A DNA stretch of 64,000 bases from Thermomucor indicae-seudaticae. Lineage: Eukaryota; Mucoromycota; Mucoromycetes; Mucorales; Lichtheimiaceae. How positions within the stretch are numbered: the first letter of the stretch is position 1; each line of letters opens with the position of its first letter. Position numbers and translations under genes: made by a program. Where the stretch lies: the NCBI GenBank assembly GCA_000787465.1, contig JSYX01000018.1:1-64000 (forward strand), given 5' to 3'. This document shows positions 27,664 to 39,408 of the stretch, one piece after another. The notes beneath the pieces are model-generated. The model did no database searches. It had not been told where the DNA came from and was given only the letters and a program-made list of their open reading frames with translations.

Positions 27664-30600
27664 TCTTGCATAACGATTCTGTCTCGATGGCTCTGGAATG
27701 GAGACAACGGGCCGGGAACCTGTCCGAAAATCCAACGGTCGACGAACGGCGAACAGAAAGAAGAAGGGAAAGAAAACCGCGTACTCCCAAAAAGCCCTGT
27801 GTTCCCTTTGAGAGTCTGAGTCAAATTCTTCTCGCTTTTCCCTTTCTTGCTCTCTGGCTTACGAATACCCATCGCCATCGTCATGGTTCGGTTACCCGAT
27901 GGTTACTTTTACTGGTTTCATTTCACAGCAAATCACCAAGAGTAATTTAGCTTCATGTCGGTAACTTCGACCCTTAATTCCGGCCGATACGCTTAGTGCA
28001 AGTGACGCGATAACCTGGCAGGTATTCAAACGGATGTGGGTAGAGCATTACCTGTTTCTCAAGACTTTCACATTTTCATAGCTTTTTGATGCCTAAAAGT
28101 AAGATGGTTGCGTTTATCTTTGTTGGAGGGTTTCCTTTATCGCTTTAACAAGAGAACGAAACTGGGAACGAAATTGCTTGGCGCAATCACGATAGTGTTC
28201 TAATGCCTTATCGCAATAAGTCAGGGTTGCGCCTGGTCTCTATGAGCTTTCAGCCTGCAAGTTCATCAATGCATACCGAACCGACCTTTCTTAACGCTCG
28301 CGCGCGAATCGATACTCAAAAGAAGGCACGATGTTATGATTTGTCTCATTAGCGAATTTAAGGTGGTCGTACAACTTTAACGCCTTGCGACCAAAGAGTC
28401 AAGGCATGCCTGCTTCTTATTTCTTTTCTAGAAAGCATAAATAAGCTTTAAACGAGTTGACGTAATACCTTGAACTGTTAACTTTATTTATGATAGCCTA
28501 TTTCAACACTTCGCTCCTTTAGGGCTTCTGCTGTAGGTTGAAGGTATGTCGTCTAACATAGGTGTGCGTACTGGCGAGATGAGAAAAAAGCCACGTTCAT
28601 GCACACCATTGTTGAATATGCGTAAAGCAACTTCCGTGGATGTCGCAGAGAACTGTACGCAGACCTTTTAAACCGGGGGTATATCTTAGAGGCTTTGCCC
28701 GTAACTGCATGCTCCAACTTGTCGACTGTCGACTTCTGTTAACGAGAATTCATTGCCAGAGTTTAACAAACAGTCGAGCTTTGACACCTCGTATATGGGA
28801 AGAATTGTTCGCATAAGCCTGGAGTCATACAGCATATTCTAGAAGACGTGATGGATGTGCCGACTTTTTGGACGTCACTCTGAGCGCTTGTCTGTCTGTG
28901 GCCTTGCAGCTCTTTCGAGTCATTGCGGTGCAGTGGACACTGGCTGCGTGGTAGCTGTCGACTGTTCTCTTTTCGTGGTGTATCCGGGTTTCGAGAGCAA
29001 CATGTTGCAGGCATTAAAAGAGCTGCTTGGGGATCAGATCACCAACTTAGTCAAGTTCTGGCTCTCTCGTCGCGGTGCAGACTTAGGCATCGCCGTCGTG
29101 GCTCAGAAAGCAGCTGAAGACGCTCAAACAGGCCTAAAATTTGGTAATTCAGACTGAACCAGACATGGTACATGTCGTTAAACGGAAATTGCAAGGAAGT
29201 AAATTTTCTGCTCAGGAATTTTAGGCATAGCTTTTATATAGAATGCTTTCAAAACTGTCTTCAGGGAACGTTAGTGTATATGTCGAGCGGAGACTTTTCC
29301 ATTCATATTGATTATAGACATCTTGAGTATGGAAACAGTAGCTTGATACAATATGAATCATGTTCGGGATTGCTTTCTGTCAATGACAACAATAAGCGGT
29401 CTTTGGCAGTAAACTATATAAACGACGTACATAATGGGTGGAACCCAATGAGAAAAACTCAAAGAAAGCAAAATACAGCTTTTGGAGCAATGAAAAGGAT
29501 GCAGCTATGAATGAAAATCGTATGCAAAAAAGAGAAGTTTTGATGATGGCCCATTTCATCTCAATAATGGGCAGCTTCCTCTTTGATGACCGTATTTACC
29601 GCACCATGTACTGGTAAATGATATAATCAGTTGCCATGGAATCTTTTGAACCATGGATCGCATACCATTGGCCACCGGAAGTGTTGATCGGTCTGATGGG
29701 GGTGGTGTGATTGACTGGTACTGCAACAGGTCTAGTGAAGCGTGACATAAGACAAACAGGTAATGAACAAGTTAAAGAAATGAAAACGAAAGTTATATAG
29801 CTTTGTCTCCTTTATATATTTTTGCATTAGTAAATAAGAGTGTTTTGTGTATCGCAGAGTTTGTACCTAAGCAAGGAGGACTGGTGTGTGAAGAAAAAAG
29901 CCAAAACAGGTTCTAATCCCAGACAGAACTGGGTTCTGGAACTATTGAGTTTTGATGTGGATTGTCAAAGCGTTGGGGCACAGACGTGAGTTGAACAACA
30001 AACATCCCCAAACGATTTCCATCTCTTGTTTGCCTTCGCCTTCTTGTTTCGCTTCTGTTAGTTATTAGCCAATTCTGACAGGTTTCCCGAAGCGTCTCTA
30101 TTTTATTTGGGTGCCGAGGTTCACGGGCTACGAAAAAGAGTTTGACAGGGCATTTGCAAGTCTGTGCGACATCAAAGTTGCCTCGTACACATGACGGATC
30201 CATCGGGTTCTTGATTAATATGACAACGCGCTAGACCATGCAGGTGTCACTCGTGTGGGCTGAAACAGTTTGTTTGTGTTACCGTTCTTAACTGCCAAAG
30301 ACATCAAAGCGCAGAATTCTAAGCTATTTGTTCTACAACATAACCCGGGGAAAATCTATAATATAATACATGAATGAAATATGAACTCTCTTCGAGGAGT
30401 AAGACAATGATCATGGCTATGGAGTAGCATACCGTGCACAGCTACTGAAACAAATAGCACAGATCGTCGAATAGCTAGAAAGTAGCCCTTGGATTGGCAC
30501 TCTGAGCATAAAAGCATCAATGTAACGCCCGTTGTCAATATAAACAAAAAGGATGCTAAATGTTACAGTACAAAAGGCAATTGGTCCATGCCGTTACCCT

Positions 30601-31051
30601 GAACGCGTAGCTTCTCGGGCCGTAGATTAATTTTTGTTTAGTCTCTTCCTCAGTACCAGAGTTGCTTTGAACAGTATCAGTTATGTCCACAAACAGACGT
30701 TACAGAAAAAATAATCGTGTGATTTCCTCAAAAACTATGCAGACGAGCAAGAAATTTTCGCCGACGTGCGCTTCACGCATGAGCAATAATGACTTGCTTG
30801 AGGACATTGACGGTCCATACAGCCTGCCTCCCCTTCGCTCAGATGCCTGTAAGGCTGCATATAAACTTTCGTCTAGAGACTTCTTCAATAGCACATTTGG
30901 TTTGAATGATTGCAGGATTCATGCGTATAAGAAATGCATTGTCTGTCAAACTGTGAGACCGCAGTTTACGAGGTGGGCAAAAAGCCCGACAACAATAAGC
31001 GCAACATTTGGATGCTTCCAGGTACAACCCGTTAGTTATTGCCTGCCAGTA
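27664..31051. other. 3.4-kb gene-poor region
   Basis: No gene can be supported. Open frames of 60-110 residues on both strands (for example 28855-29157 plus, without an ATG, and 29913-30203 minus) show no domain. An in-frame open stretch from ATG 30683 runs into the TIM21 start codon and could be a long 5' extension, but its composition does not look like a mitochondrial presequence. Base composition is more A+T-rich than in the flanking genes. Confidence 0.4.
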
Positions 31052-31988
31052 ATGTCCGCTGTTTTACGATCATTATGGAGGTAACATTTACAACTGTAAA
31101 CGAGAGCTTGTCTTTTACAGGGGAGCATTAAGCGAAACCGTTCTCGAAAAGACAAACGTCTAGTCGACGTGCATTGGCGACGAATGCACGACGGACGCTT
31201 GCCACAGGATCTGGGCAACGTCCACCTCGCTCATCCCTCATTTCTCAGCAAACTGCCATAGAATGGAAGCAACTCAGTAGACCACAGAAAGGTGCGCGCT
31301 TGAGAACCTGAGCAAAACGCCCAATTAAATGAAATACGTTATTAGTGGTTGTGGCATCCAAAGTCGGCGCTCAAGTTGGAGTTATTCTGACAGGCGTCGT
31401 CGTGACCTCTGGTCTTCTTTACTTTGTATACTCGGAACTGTTTGGGTCCGATAGCCCGACGGTCATGTTTTCTAACGCGGTGGATCAAATACGCTCACAT
31501 CCAGAGGTAAAAAAAAGAAAACGATTTAGCATGGTTCCAAGATATGAGCTTTGACGCGCTGTCCACCCCAAACAGCTCTCGAAAATACTAGGTTCTCCAA
31601 TTATGGGTCATGGCGAACCTAGCCATAGCAGAATGAGACGCAACCGCCGTATACAACATCAGATTGTTAAAGACAGTGACGGAAAAGATCATCTGTTTAT
31701 GCGTTTCTACGTCGAAGGTCCAAATGAATCTGGCACAGTACAACTGGTAAGTTTATAGGCCCAAAGGCGGATGCAACAACGGGAATGCTAAACTCGTTTC
31801 TTGTACCTTTAGCATATGGTCAAAGTACGTCTTAAGATGTCTGAATTTCTACTGTCTCTTTGCTAACTGCGTCTTTTCCTCATTATTAGGATGACATTGG
31901 TAAATGGCAGTACAAGTATTTCTATGTAGATGTACCTGGTCAAGGTTACCCTTCGCGACGTTTCTTTCTTGAACAAAGCGAATCGTAA
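31052..31988 (+). CDS. TIM21: Mitochondrial TIM23-complex subunit Tim21
   Basis: Six exons join in frame: 31052-31080, 31164-31291, 31346-31506, 31576-31746, 31813-31824 and 31890-31988, giving 199 residues. The N-terminus (MSAVLRSLWSRRALATNAR) is a typical Arg-rich mitochondrial presequence. ISQQTAIEWKQLSRPQK leads to one transmembrane segment (GVILTGVVVTSGLLYFVY). The intermembrane-space domain follows: ELFGSDSPTVMF, LGSPIMGHGEPSHSRMRRN, LFMRFYVEGPNESGTVQL and WQYKYFYVDVPG. Tim21 binds the TOM complex and steers presequence proteins toward lateral membrane insertion and respiratory complexes. Exon 5 is a 12-base microexon encoding HMVK. An open frame continues upstream in frame to an ATG at 30683, but the presequence favours the start chosen here. 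Confidence 0.93.
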
Positions 31989-32463
31989 TCGAAACAATAT
32001 CCAAACCAAAAACGCATATCTTCAATCAACTGCGTAATAGCTTGAAAAGACTGCCGGGAACAGCAGCTGTATGATACGTTGCAAATTACCGCGATTGATA
32101 GGGAAAATTTCTTGTACTGATATCGCGTTATGTTAAAGCATGACCTTTATATTGTAAAAGCGCATGTGAAGAGCGGTTTTTAATATCCGGAAAAGGAGAT
32201 GCGACGCGAGGAGTCTTCTGTATGTTACATAGAGTCTGATATCTTGAGTTCGTGTTTCACTATACGATAAGTAATCCAGCCCGTTGAGATTTTGGCATGT
32301 CCAACCAGTCAACCAAGGATAAGTTTCTCAATAATATATTTATGTAAGTTTGTGTTAAAGAAGAATAATTAAAAGGAACTACTTTAAAAAGTCATCATGG
32401 GGAAAGGAAAAGACTCTTTTTCAAACTTCTACGGTTATACAAGCACCGGTAACATAAGACACC

Positions 32464-34232
32464 TTATTTGTTGAAGGTGAAACCTCTCTTCTTGGCAGCT
32501 TTCTCGGGAGTGATTGGTCTGCCGGACTCCAGACGACGTCTCTTCTCTTCTAGGTCCAAGCGTTGTTTCTCCAGAGCCTCCTTCATTTGCTTGTGACGAG
32601 CATAAAGCTATAACAAAATGTCAGTTTCATGTTCGCGCAAAATTGTCGTCAAAACCAGCGTCTAACCTCTTCTTCTGACTGCTTCAGCTTGGCTTCCTTC
32701 TCCTGCACCTTGGCCTGGAAGACTGCTCTCATTTCGGCCTCCATCTTGGCCAGTTTCTGTTCGTGTGCTATGCGTTCTTCTTCCATCTTCTGCATGGGGC
32801 TATGGTAAAGGGAAATTTAGAAAGGAATACCGACACGTGAACATCTGATGAATCTACTTACTTGACTTCCTTGAAGACAGAAGGGTCCTGCTGAATGCCC
32901 ATGGCAGTGAGCTTCTCCGTGCGGTAGTTTTCGTAAAGTACGTTGTTTGTGTATTCTTTAAGCTCCTCCATGTGAGTACTGGAACAAGTCAACAGAAGGA
33001 AAGGGTGGTAAGCACCATATGACAAGTACCAATCAGTATCTAATAACTTACCGGATCAGCATCTGTCGCAGCTTGACGAAGTCACAGTGCTCTTCATTGT
33101 CAACTTCGATAACACCCCATGGGTACTTTCTACCACGGACGCGCTTGCCGTTTACTTCGAACTCCTTGTCGGAGCCGACCACGGCAAATGGAATCTTGGA
33201 CATGATCTCTCTGTTCTCAGCGATCGTTTCCTGGTCGTCATACTCGTACACAGGTGCTTGATAGATTTGGATTTTGTGATAGTTGATATCAGCCAAAATG
33301 CGCTGCTTGAAGGCCATCACTTCTTCCTCGGTTAAGGTGTCCGCCTTGGCAATCACAGGGATAAGATTGACGCGGGTGTGAAGGCGGCGCATAAATTCAA
33401 TGTCAAGGGGTCTCAATCTATATAAATCATGTCCCCGCTTTTCAGCCCATTTTTGATCTGGCAGCAACAAGAGTTTCCGCAGCCACTTACGCATGACCGG
33501 TGGGTGCGATAAAGTAGATGCAGGCATGAATGCGGTTGTCGACCATGCGGCGACGGTTCACGCGGTTTTCCTGCTCGAGATAAGCGTCAAACCGAGATTC
33601 AATATCATCCAGAATAGGCTTCCAGCTGGCATAGCAGGTCAGAAATAAAGACACTTTTCCGTTTGGAAACTCTTCGTTTACCTCTGTTCGTTGTTGACAA
33701 AGTCGCCAAAACCAGGCGTATCCACAACCGTCAAACGCAACTTGACGCCATTTTCTTCAATATCAGCAGTAATAGACTGAATCTCGACAGTTTGGGGCGT
33801 CTCGTGCGAGGGCTCCACGTTCTCCTTTCCAGGATAAAGCTGGGTATTGAAAAGAGTATTGACGAGGGTTGATTTACCAAGACCGGATTCACCTTTGTTG
33901 AAAAAAAAATGATCAGTGGTACTCTCAAGATAAACAAAGCAAAAAACTTACCAACAACCATGCATGTGAACTGGAAGCCTTTCTTTACCGACTTGCGGTG
34001 CACCTGATTAGGAAGATTGGCAAAACCAACGTAGCCAGAAAGCTTCTTGCGGACGACAGTAATCTAAAGAAAAGGATGTACAATGTGAGATGAAGACCGC
34101 AGGATGTCCCTGAGGTTACAAAGACTTACGCCAGATGAAGATGCTCCGTTGACTTGATCGGCTGGGGGAAAGAAAGACTTAATTCAGAAACCTTATTTCC
34201 AAAGAGGAACTGGGCAAGGACTTACTGGACAT
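32464..34232 (-). CDS. Septin (Cdc3/AspB-like)
   Basis: Start ATG at 34230-34232. A first tiny exon (MS plus one base) splices to [11 protein letters not shown], and the stop is at 32464-32466. The polybasic stretch before the G domain is visible ([21 protein letters not shown] in several exons). GTPase motifs are G1 [10 protein letters not shown]3 DTPGFGD and G4 AKAD. The septin unique element is present ([21 protein letters not shown]). A C-terminal coiled coil follows (ENYRTEKL, then long Glu/Lys/Gln helices), ending RGFTFNK. Septins assemble into hetero-oligomeric filaments at septa, branch points and hyphal tips. The sequence after the G domain resembles the Cdc3/AspB group, though Cdc12-type assignment cannot be excluded without a tree. 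At least eight introns. Confidence 0.93.
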
Positions 34233-34882
34233 GATGAGGAACTACAAAAAATTAACGAGATGATGATGAGGATAACAAGGAAAAGAGAAGAAGAGCTGTG
34301 TTGCCAGTTAATGGAAGGACAGGGGGAAAACCTTTTTTCGCTGGGAAGGGGTTAGAGGATATGCGAGTTCCTCAGAACAGTATGTGGAGGGAGAGTAGTA
34401 AGAATAAAAGGGGGGAAAAAGAGCTGGGTGTCGCGCGCGTTCAGCTTGATGAATTGAAGCACGAGTACAGATGCCCGATGAATGGATTACTTGTGTCACG
34501 ATCTTCCCCTTCCCGTCAAGAAAGGAAAGCCCGACCTAGCTTTGTCCTCTCTGTAACTGGCAATGGACCGTTTGCTCCTGTGCCTCATTGCACTCCACTG
34601 ATTGTTGGTTCAATATCCTTCTTTACCCAGCAATGCCCGAGTACCAGTGAATTCAGGCACAACATCTGTGTGACAACTAGCAGTGGACGAGAATGTGTAC
34701 GCGATCTTTGTAGTTACTTGAGATGTCACAGATAGCCAGCGATGTTTTACAGTAAAAGTTCGAGTGCGGCCACAAAGTAAAGGGATCATCGAGTATCACT
34801 TGACAGGGACCACCGGAAAGTTTCGTGTAAAGACATTAAAACTGATCATTATTGCTATTATTACAGAGTCATAGTTGATCTG

Positions 34883-35659
34883 CTAAAACGTAAACAGGAC
34901 ATTGGGGTATTTGGTTCCTTGGGCTTTGGCTTGTCCATAGCTGGACATGAAGACATCGCTTCCTGCAAACTGTAGGGCGGCAATGGCTCTACTGGATGAA
35001 GGGTTTCTTTTCTTTCCGAAATAAGTACTACAGACAACCTTGACTTCCTTTTCCAGAGTAAGCGTACCTTTCTGCTGCTTGCCACCACCGCGTATATGAA
35101 GGGCCCTGCTTAAACATGAGGAAACCCAACGGACAATTGCACCCAATTTACGTTGGCTACTAGGTGCAGCGGAGCGAGTGGAGTAAGAGGAGGAGTAAGG
35201 ATAATAGGAGGAAGACGAGGAGGTCGGAGAACGCGGGGGAATCAAATCTGACGTAGCAGTGGGTTTGTTGTTGTTGTCAAGAGGATGATGTACTGCCAGA
35301 AAATTGTCGCGCTGTCTTTCCTCTATCCGCTGTTGCAGTTGCCGCTCTACTCGCCGACGAGTTTCTGGTAGCGGCCTTTTACGTTGCTGGTCTACCATAT
35401 AATATGGTATGTGTATAGGGCGTAGTCGAGGAGGCGTTGGGAGCCTTAGTACTTTCACGGACACACGTTTCGTCACATCGTCGATTTCTGTAATCATAAG
35501 TGATTCATGCGCAAATACACACTCGGTGCGGATTCGTTTCGATGGGTCAGAGATAGTGTCCAGTGTTGTGTTTGGGTATTTAAATGACTTTTTACTAATT
35601 TTGCATTTAATCATGGTTGGTGGTAAATAAAAAAGAAAGATGTCTGTCGCTTTTTTCAT
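34883..35659 (-). CDS. Unknown intronless protein, 258 residues
   Basis: This is a single open frame from the ATG at 35657-35659 to the stop at 34883-34885. A second in-frame ATG at about 35614 (MIKCKISKK) is an alternative start. I recognise no family. The N-terminal 75 residues look folded (FKYPNTTLDTISDPSKRIR, VTKRVSVKVLRLPTPPRLR). A basic helix follows (RRRVERQLQQRIEERQRD), then a Ser/Tyr-rich disordered linker, and a C-terminal region containing LGAIVRWVSSCLSRALHIRGGG and TLEKEVKVVCSTYFGKK. No signal peptide or membrane segment is obvious. Codon use and length argue for a real gene. Without introns in an intron-rich window it may be young or retro-derived, but that is speculation. Confidence 0.6.
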   Translation of the reverse strand: MKKATDIFLFYLPPTMIKCKISKKSFKYPNTTLDTISDPSKRIRTECVFAHESLMITEIDDVTKRVSVKVLRLPTPPRLRPIHIPYYMVDQQRKRPLPETRRRVERQLQQRIEERQRDNFLAVHHPLDNNNKPTATSDLIPPRSPTSSSSSYYPYSSSYSTRSAAPSSQRKLGAIVRWVSSCLSRALHIRGGGKQQKGTLTLEKEVKVVCSTYFGKKRNPSSSRAIAALQFAGSDVFMSSYGQAKAQGTKYPNVLFTF

Positions 35660-36325
35660 TGCTCGCTAGGTGGTTATATAGTTGTCTATCCATGCTAATA
35701 AGCGCGGGTCAACTACAAAGAAATTCGCTGCAGCTAGATAATGAAAGATGGTGACAGCGACTTCGAAGGATGTCCAAAAACGGCAAAGATTTTGGCAAAA
35801 GCATGACACAAAAACCTACGCTTTTCGCTTTTTCCGGCTCCAAGTTTTCTTATCTGCTAACTAAGAACATAAGGCGTCTCTTCCGCCGAATCGCCATCCG
35901 GATATCACAAACAATTGGCCAGCAATTTCGTTTTTCCAACGCGGCTCCAACTACTTGTTACTCTACCATTCATATCGATGCGGATGCCTTTGCAGCTTCA
36001 AATACCTGGCGGATCATTGGCGATAAGTAAACGCCCCAATTTGGCATAAAGTGAACCAGATGCCAACGATGATCCGTGTCATTACGCTACGCGCACATAC
36101 GTATGTTTGTGGCCCCTTCCCCTTAAACCTTGTGCTGCCTCTGATTGCAGTCAAGTCACTCTTGAAGAACCTTATAATGAAGCATCGATTGGCATGTTGA
36201 TACATGAATAGGATCGAAATGTACAGGTAAAGAGTATACAAACATTGTAATGGTTGTAGAGCTATGTTCTGGTTCTACCGTTTTTTTTGTCTCGGATTAT
36301 GCTTCCGGATCAACCAAAATACGGC

Positions 36326-36826
36326 TCATTTGGCCTCCTTGCTTGCTTGTTTGATAACCTAACATAAGCCAGAAGATTCACTTAGAATCTCCATAATTAT
36401 ACATGTGCGAAAACTTGACAGCCAACGAACCTCAGTCCGTAACTTCTTCTCGATATCGCTGGCTTTTAACCTTGACGCTAGCATCAGTCTTACGTTGTAA
36501 TCGAGATTATCTTGAATCGCCCGTTCATCCCGCACTAAGGCGTCTTTAAGAATAATCCAATCAGTCGCATTTTCGCATGTTCAGCTGTTCTAATTTGTAC
36601 CTAACGGATTTTCCTTTTTCAATTCTTTTTCTCGTCGTTCCTTGGCCTTCAGTTGCCGACCGTATCGCATTTCACGCTTGATTTTCTTTATGCCATTCTT
36701 GGTATCCGGTAATCGAAGTGGTTTCTGCGATTCTGCTGTTCCTTTCCGCTTAGCAGCATCTGAAGAGCCAGACTTGGATGATTTGAGTATGAATGACAAT
36801 GATTGTTTCGCTAGACGACTTGACAT
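36326..36826 (-). CDS. Small Lys/Arg-rich protein, possibly nucleolar
   Basis: Start ATG at 36824-36826 (MSSRLAKQSLSFILKSS) and stop at 36326-36328. Exon 1 ends in KKELKKENPL-type sequence. Splicing about 57 bases (GTACAA to AAAG) joins it to DALVRDERAIQDNLDYNVRLM and SDIEKKLRTE. A further intron with donor GTTCGT leads to VIKQASKEAK and stop, giving about 123 residues. The first half is very basic (KNGIKKIKREMRYGRQLKA). The second is a charged helix. Such proteins are often ribosome-assembly or nucleolar factors, but I recognise no named family and claim no function. It is divergently arranged with the BAX-inhibitor gene, 350 bases apart. Confidence 0.6.
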
Positions 36827-37176
36827 TGGGTCTTGGAAAAGGAAATGCTTGAATAAGTGGCTTGGCTAATGTCCTTCCCTGAAATTTGGAGCCGTTGCTT
36901 GGTACCTCTAAGCGTAGCGAATATGGGATATGCGGTCGCAATGGATAAGCTGTTATTGGATCTCAATTGTTGGGATCTTTGTACAAAACGTGCTCCGCGA
37001 TTAAAAGAAAATATTCATGCTTTTGATTACTGCCTATGTACGTAGTTCCTTTTTATGCATGATTCTGTTGTCATTCGCTGAACTTCTTTGAATCCATTGA
37101 ATCTCAGCCGCAGGAATTACTGTCCCAGTTCGCACGTTCAGCCCTGCTCTCGAAACTTCTTCCTCGCCCAAGGGAA

Positions 37177-38205
37177 ATGTCTTACGGCACACAGCATCAA
37201 CAGTATCCTGCACCTCCTCCACCGTACGAAGAGGAAACTCGTCAACCGCTTTTCGGCGGGAATAACGAAGGCGATGACCTTTACAAAGAAACAGTAGCGA
37301 ACAGCTCTTTAGAGATCAGGCTCCGTAAGCATTCGTCTTGGCATATTGTCGTGAAATGGGGTCTCACTCATTACTCACTGCAGAGTTCGTCCGCAAGGTA
37401 TACTCCATTTTAACTGCTCAAATATTAAGCACTGTTGTGCTTTCGGCCGTGTACATGTACAATGCTAGTGTGCAACATTGGGTTCAGACAAAGTAAGATA
37501 AGGAAAAGCACAAGTTTGCATGGAACATTTTTCCTTACCTTTCCGGTATATAGTCCATGGCTTATGTACGTGTCTGCATTCGGCGCTCTGGGTGTACTTT
37601 TTGCGTTAATGTGCGCCGCTCGCTCTGCTCCACTAAATTATGGTCTCTTGGCGCTGTTCACTTTATTGGAAGCTCACTCGATCGGCGTAATTGGTAATAG
37701 ATGGATTTAGATACTGCTATATTAGATTTAGTTGCTAACACGCAAGTCCGTTCTTGTTAGTCACTTTCTTTGACCAGGTCATCGTTCTGCAAGCCTTGGT
37801 TATTACCTTTGGTGTGTTTGTCGCGTTAACGCTGTTTACACTTCAGTCAAAGTGGGACTTCAGTGGTCTGGCGCCATTGTAAGTTGACAGTGACTTTTCG
37901 GTAGAATGGTTGAGTAGCGGTGTACTAACAGGAAAATCTGTTTTGAAAGCCTGTTTGCCGGTCTTGCCATCCTCATGGTAGTATCTATCGTCCAAATCTT
38001 CCTACCATTTTCCGAAGGATTGCAGCTGGCTTTGGCGATCGCCGGTGTGGTGATCTTTTCGGGCTACATTGTCCTCGATACGTACTTGATCTTCAACCGC
38101 TACTTGGCTGAGGATTACATCTTGGCGTCTGTCAGTCTTTATCTGGACATTATCAACTTGTTTATCCGCATTTTGCAGATTCTTTCGGCAATGCAGAGAG
38201 ACTAA
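37177..38205 (+). CDS. BAX-inhibitor/Lifeguard (TMBIM) membrane protein
   Basis: Start ATG at 37177 and stop at 38203-38205, with about five exons. A Pro/Tyr-rich cytosolic N-terminus (YPAPPPPYEEETRQPLF) precedes the UPF0005 domain: FVRKVYSILTAQILSTVVLSAVYM-type helix, SPWLMYVSAFGALGVLFAL, LALFTLLEAHSIG, VITFGVFVALTLFT, FAGLAILMVVSIVQIFL, and IAGVVIFSGYIVLDT ending LYLDIINLFIRILQILS. That gives six to seven transmembrane helices. The motif GYIVLDTYLIF with two acidic residues near the end is typical of the pH-sensitive Ca2+ leak channel of this family. Fungal members (Bxi1/Ybh3) reside in ER or vacuole and affect Ca2+ and stress survival. The PPPPYEE motif could recruit a Rsp5-type ubiquitin ligase. 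Confidence 0.92.
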
Positions 38206-39340
38206 TCGATCCCGTGTAAAACGCGCCGTCGAGTTATTCTATAGCATGATAGCCGATTCCGGAGTATTATAGCTAGCTTTAGTGCTTTGAATATCGCGCC
38301 GTAATAAATCTAAGCTGGTACACACTATAGGGTGGCGGAAATGATGAATGTATGTCGTTATTGCATGGGATTAAACTAACAATTGCCTCAACTAGTTGAT
38401 CTTTCCGTCGATTCTACTGCATTAAGATCGGATAAGTCCAAAAGATATGCTTGGACCATTGCTTACAATATCATGTCTACGGAGGAAGATAAAGAATTTC
38501 GAGAGCTCTAAACGACTCCTTTTCGCCTTGTTTATGGTCTGTTCCATCCAAATATCTGCATGTTATCCGATAGCGGACAATAAGGAAAAGCCAGTAAAAA
38601 CATACCAAACCCATCAACAGGATATGTTCTGTCCTTAACAAAGTTGCGATTTGGGCTGGACGTCAACCAGTCAACGATTTGGATATACTAAGCAAAGGAT
38701 TTCCTTTTTATTATACAGTTTAAGTATAACAATTCCGGGTCCATGACAAAATTGCGATCCTTATATCAAGAATATCGTTGTATCAAGTGGCCATACGCCT
38801 GAAAAAAGCAAATCCGTGATTGCAGAGGTCAATCGGTATACTGTAGAAAAAATTCTGTGATCGGCAGACCATCGCCGGGTCTTTGTTGCCTCGTCACAAA
38901 AATCGTCGTCAAGGGCACCGAAGCCCATCGTCAAAGCATCCCCGAGCCCACCATTGTTCATCGTAAAGAACATCATATAGCCTTCCATTTTTGAAAGTTA
39001 CTACCATATAGGAATTTTACAGCTTTCTTCTGTAACGGTGGGATAAAAGGTGTTCCTTTTCGATTTAATATAAGCAAATATCAGGATTGGCTGATAGCAG
39101 GCACATGGCATAGAAGGACTCTTTGAAGCGGCACAGGCCGATGCTTTGTGTCACAGAGATCGGAGCTGCCTATGCTCAATTCATTGACGAAAGAATGGCT
39201 TCGAACACATCAACGTGCTCCATATCGCTGTCCGACAATGACTTTTCGCTATATTCCTTCTGTACTCTGCATTTTCCTGGTATTCTACGGTAAGACTTTC
39301 CAAAAAAGAACGGTAGATTCCTGGTAAACTCAAATCCCGG
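38206..39340. other. Intergenic region
   Basis: No gene is supported. A 75-residue minus-strand frame (38761-38988, true ATG, MEGYMMFFTMNNGGLGD) is the only one with non-random-looking Gly/Asp content, but nothing else backs it. Confidence 0.3.
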
Positions 39341-39348
39341 TATAAAAG
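39341..39348 (+). promoter_or_regulatory. TATA box of the alkaline phosphatase gene
   Basis: TATAAAAG lies 68 bases upstream of the ATG at 39409, within a typical fungal core promoter distance. Confidence 0.5.
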
Positions 39349-39408
39349 GGTTAAAGCGAACCCGTAACGTTCCTTTCTTTGCCCCGTTCCTTTTCCCATC
39401 ATTCCGCG

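Noticed and set aside
28855..29157. 100-residue frame in the 3.4-kb gene-poor region
   Set aside because: It begins with a non-ATG codon, overlaps an equally long antisense frame and shows no recognisable family.
35770..36030. 86-residue plus-strand frame with Arg-rich middle
   Set aside because: Only its ATG supports it; no domain or clear continuation was found. It could resemble a mitochondrial presequence, but that is too weak to annotate.
38761..38988. 75-residue minus-strand frame
   Set aside because: It has a true ATG but no homology, splice or promoter evidence.
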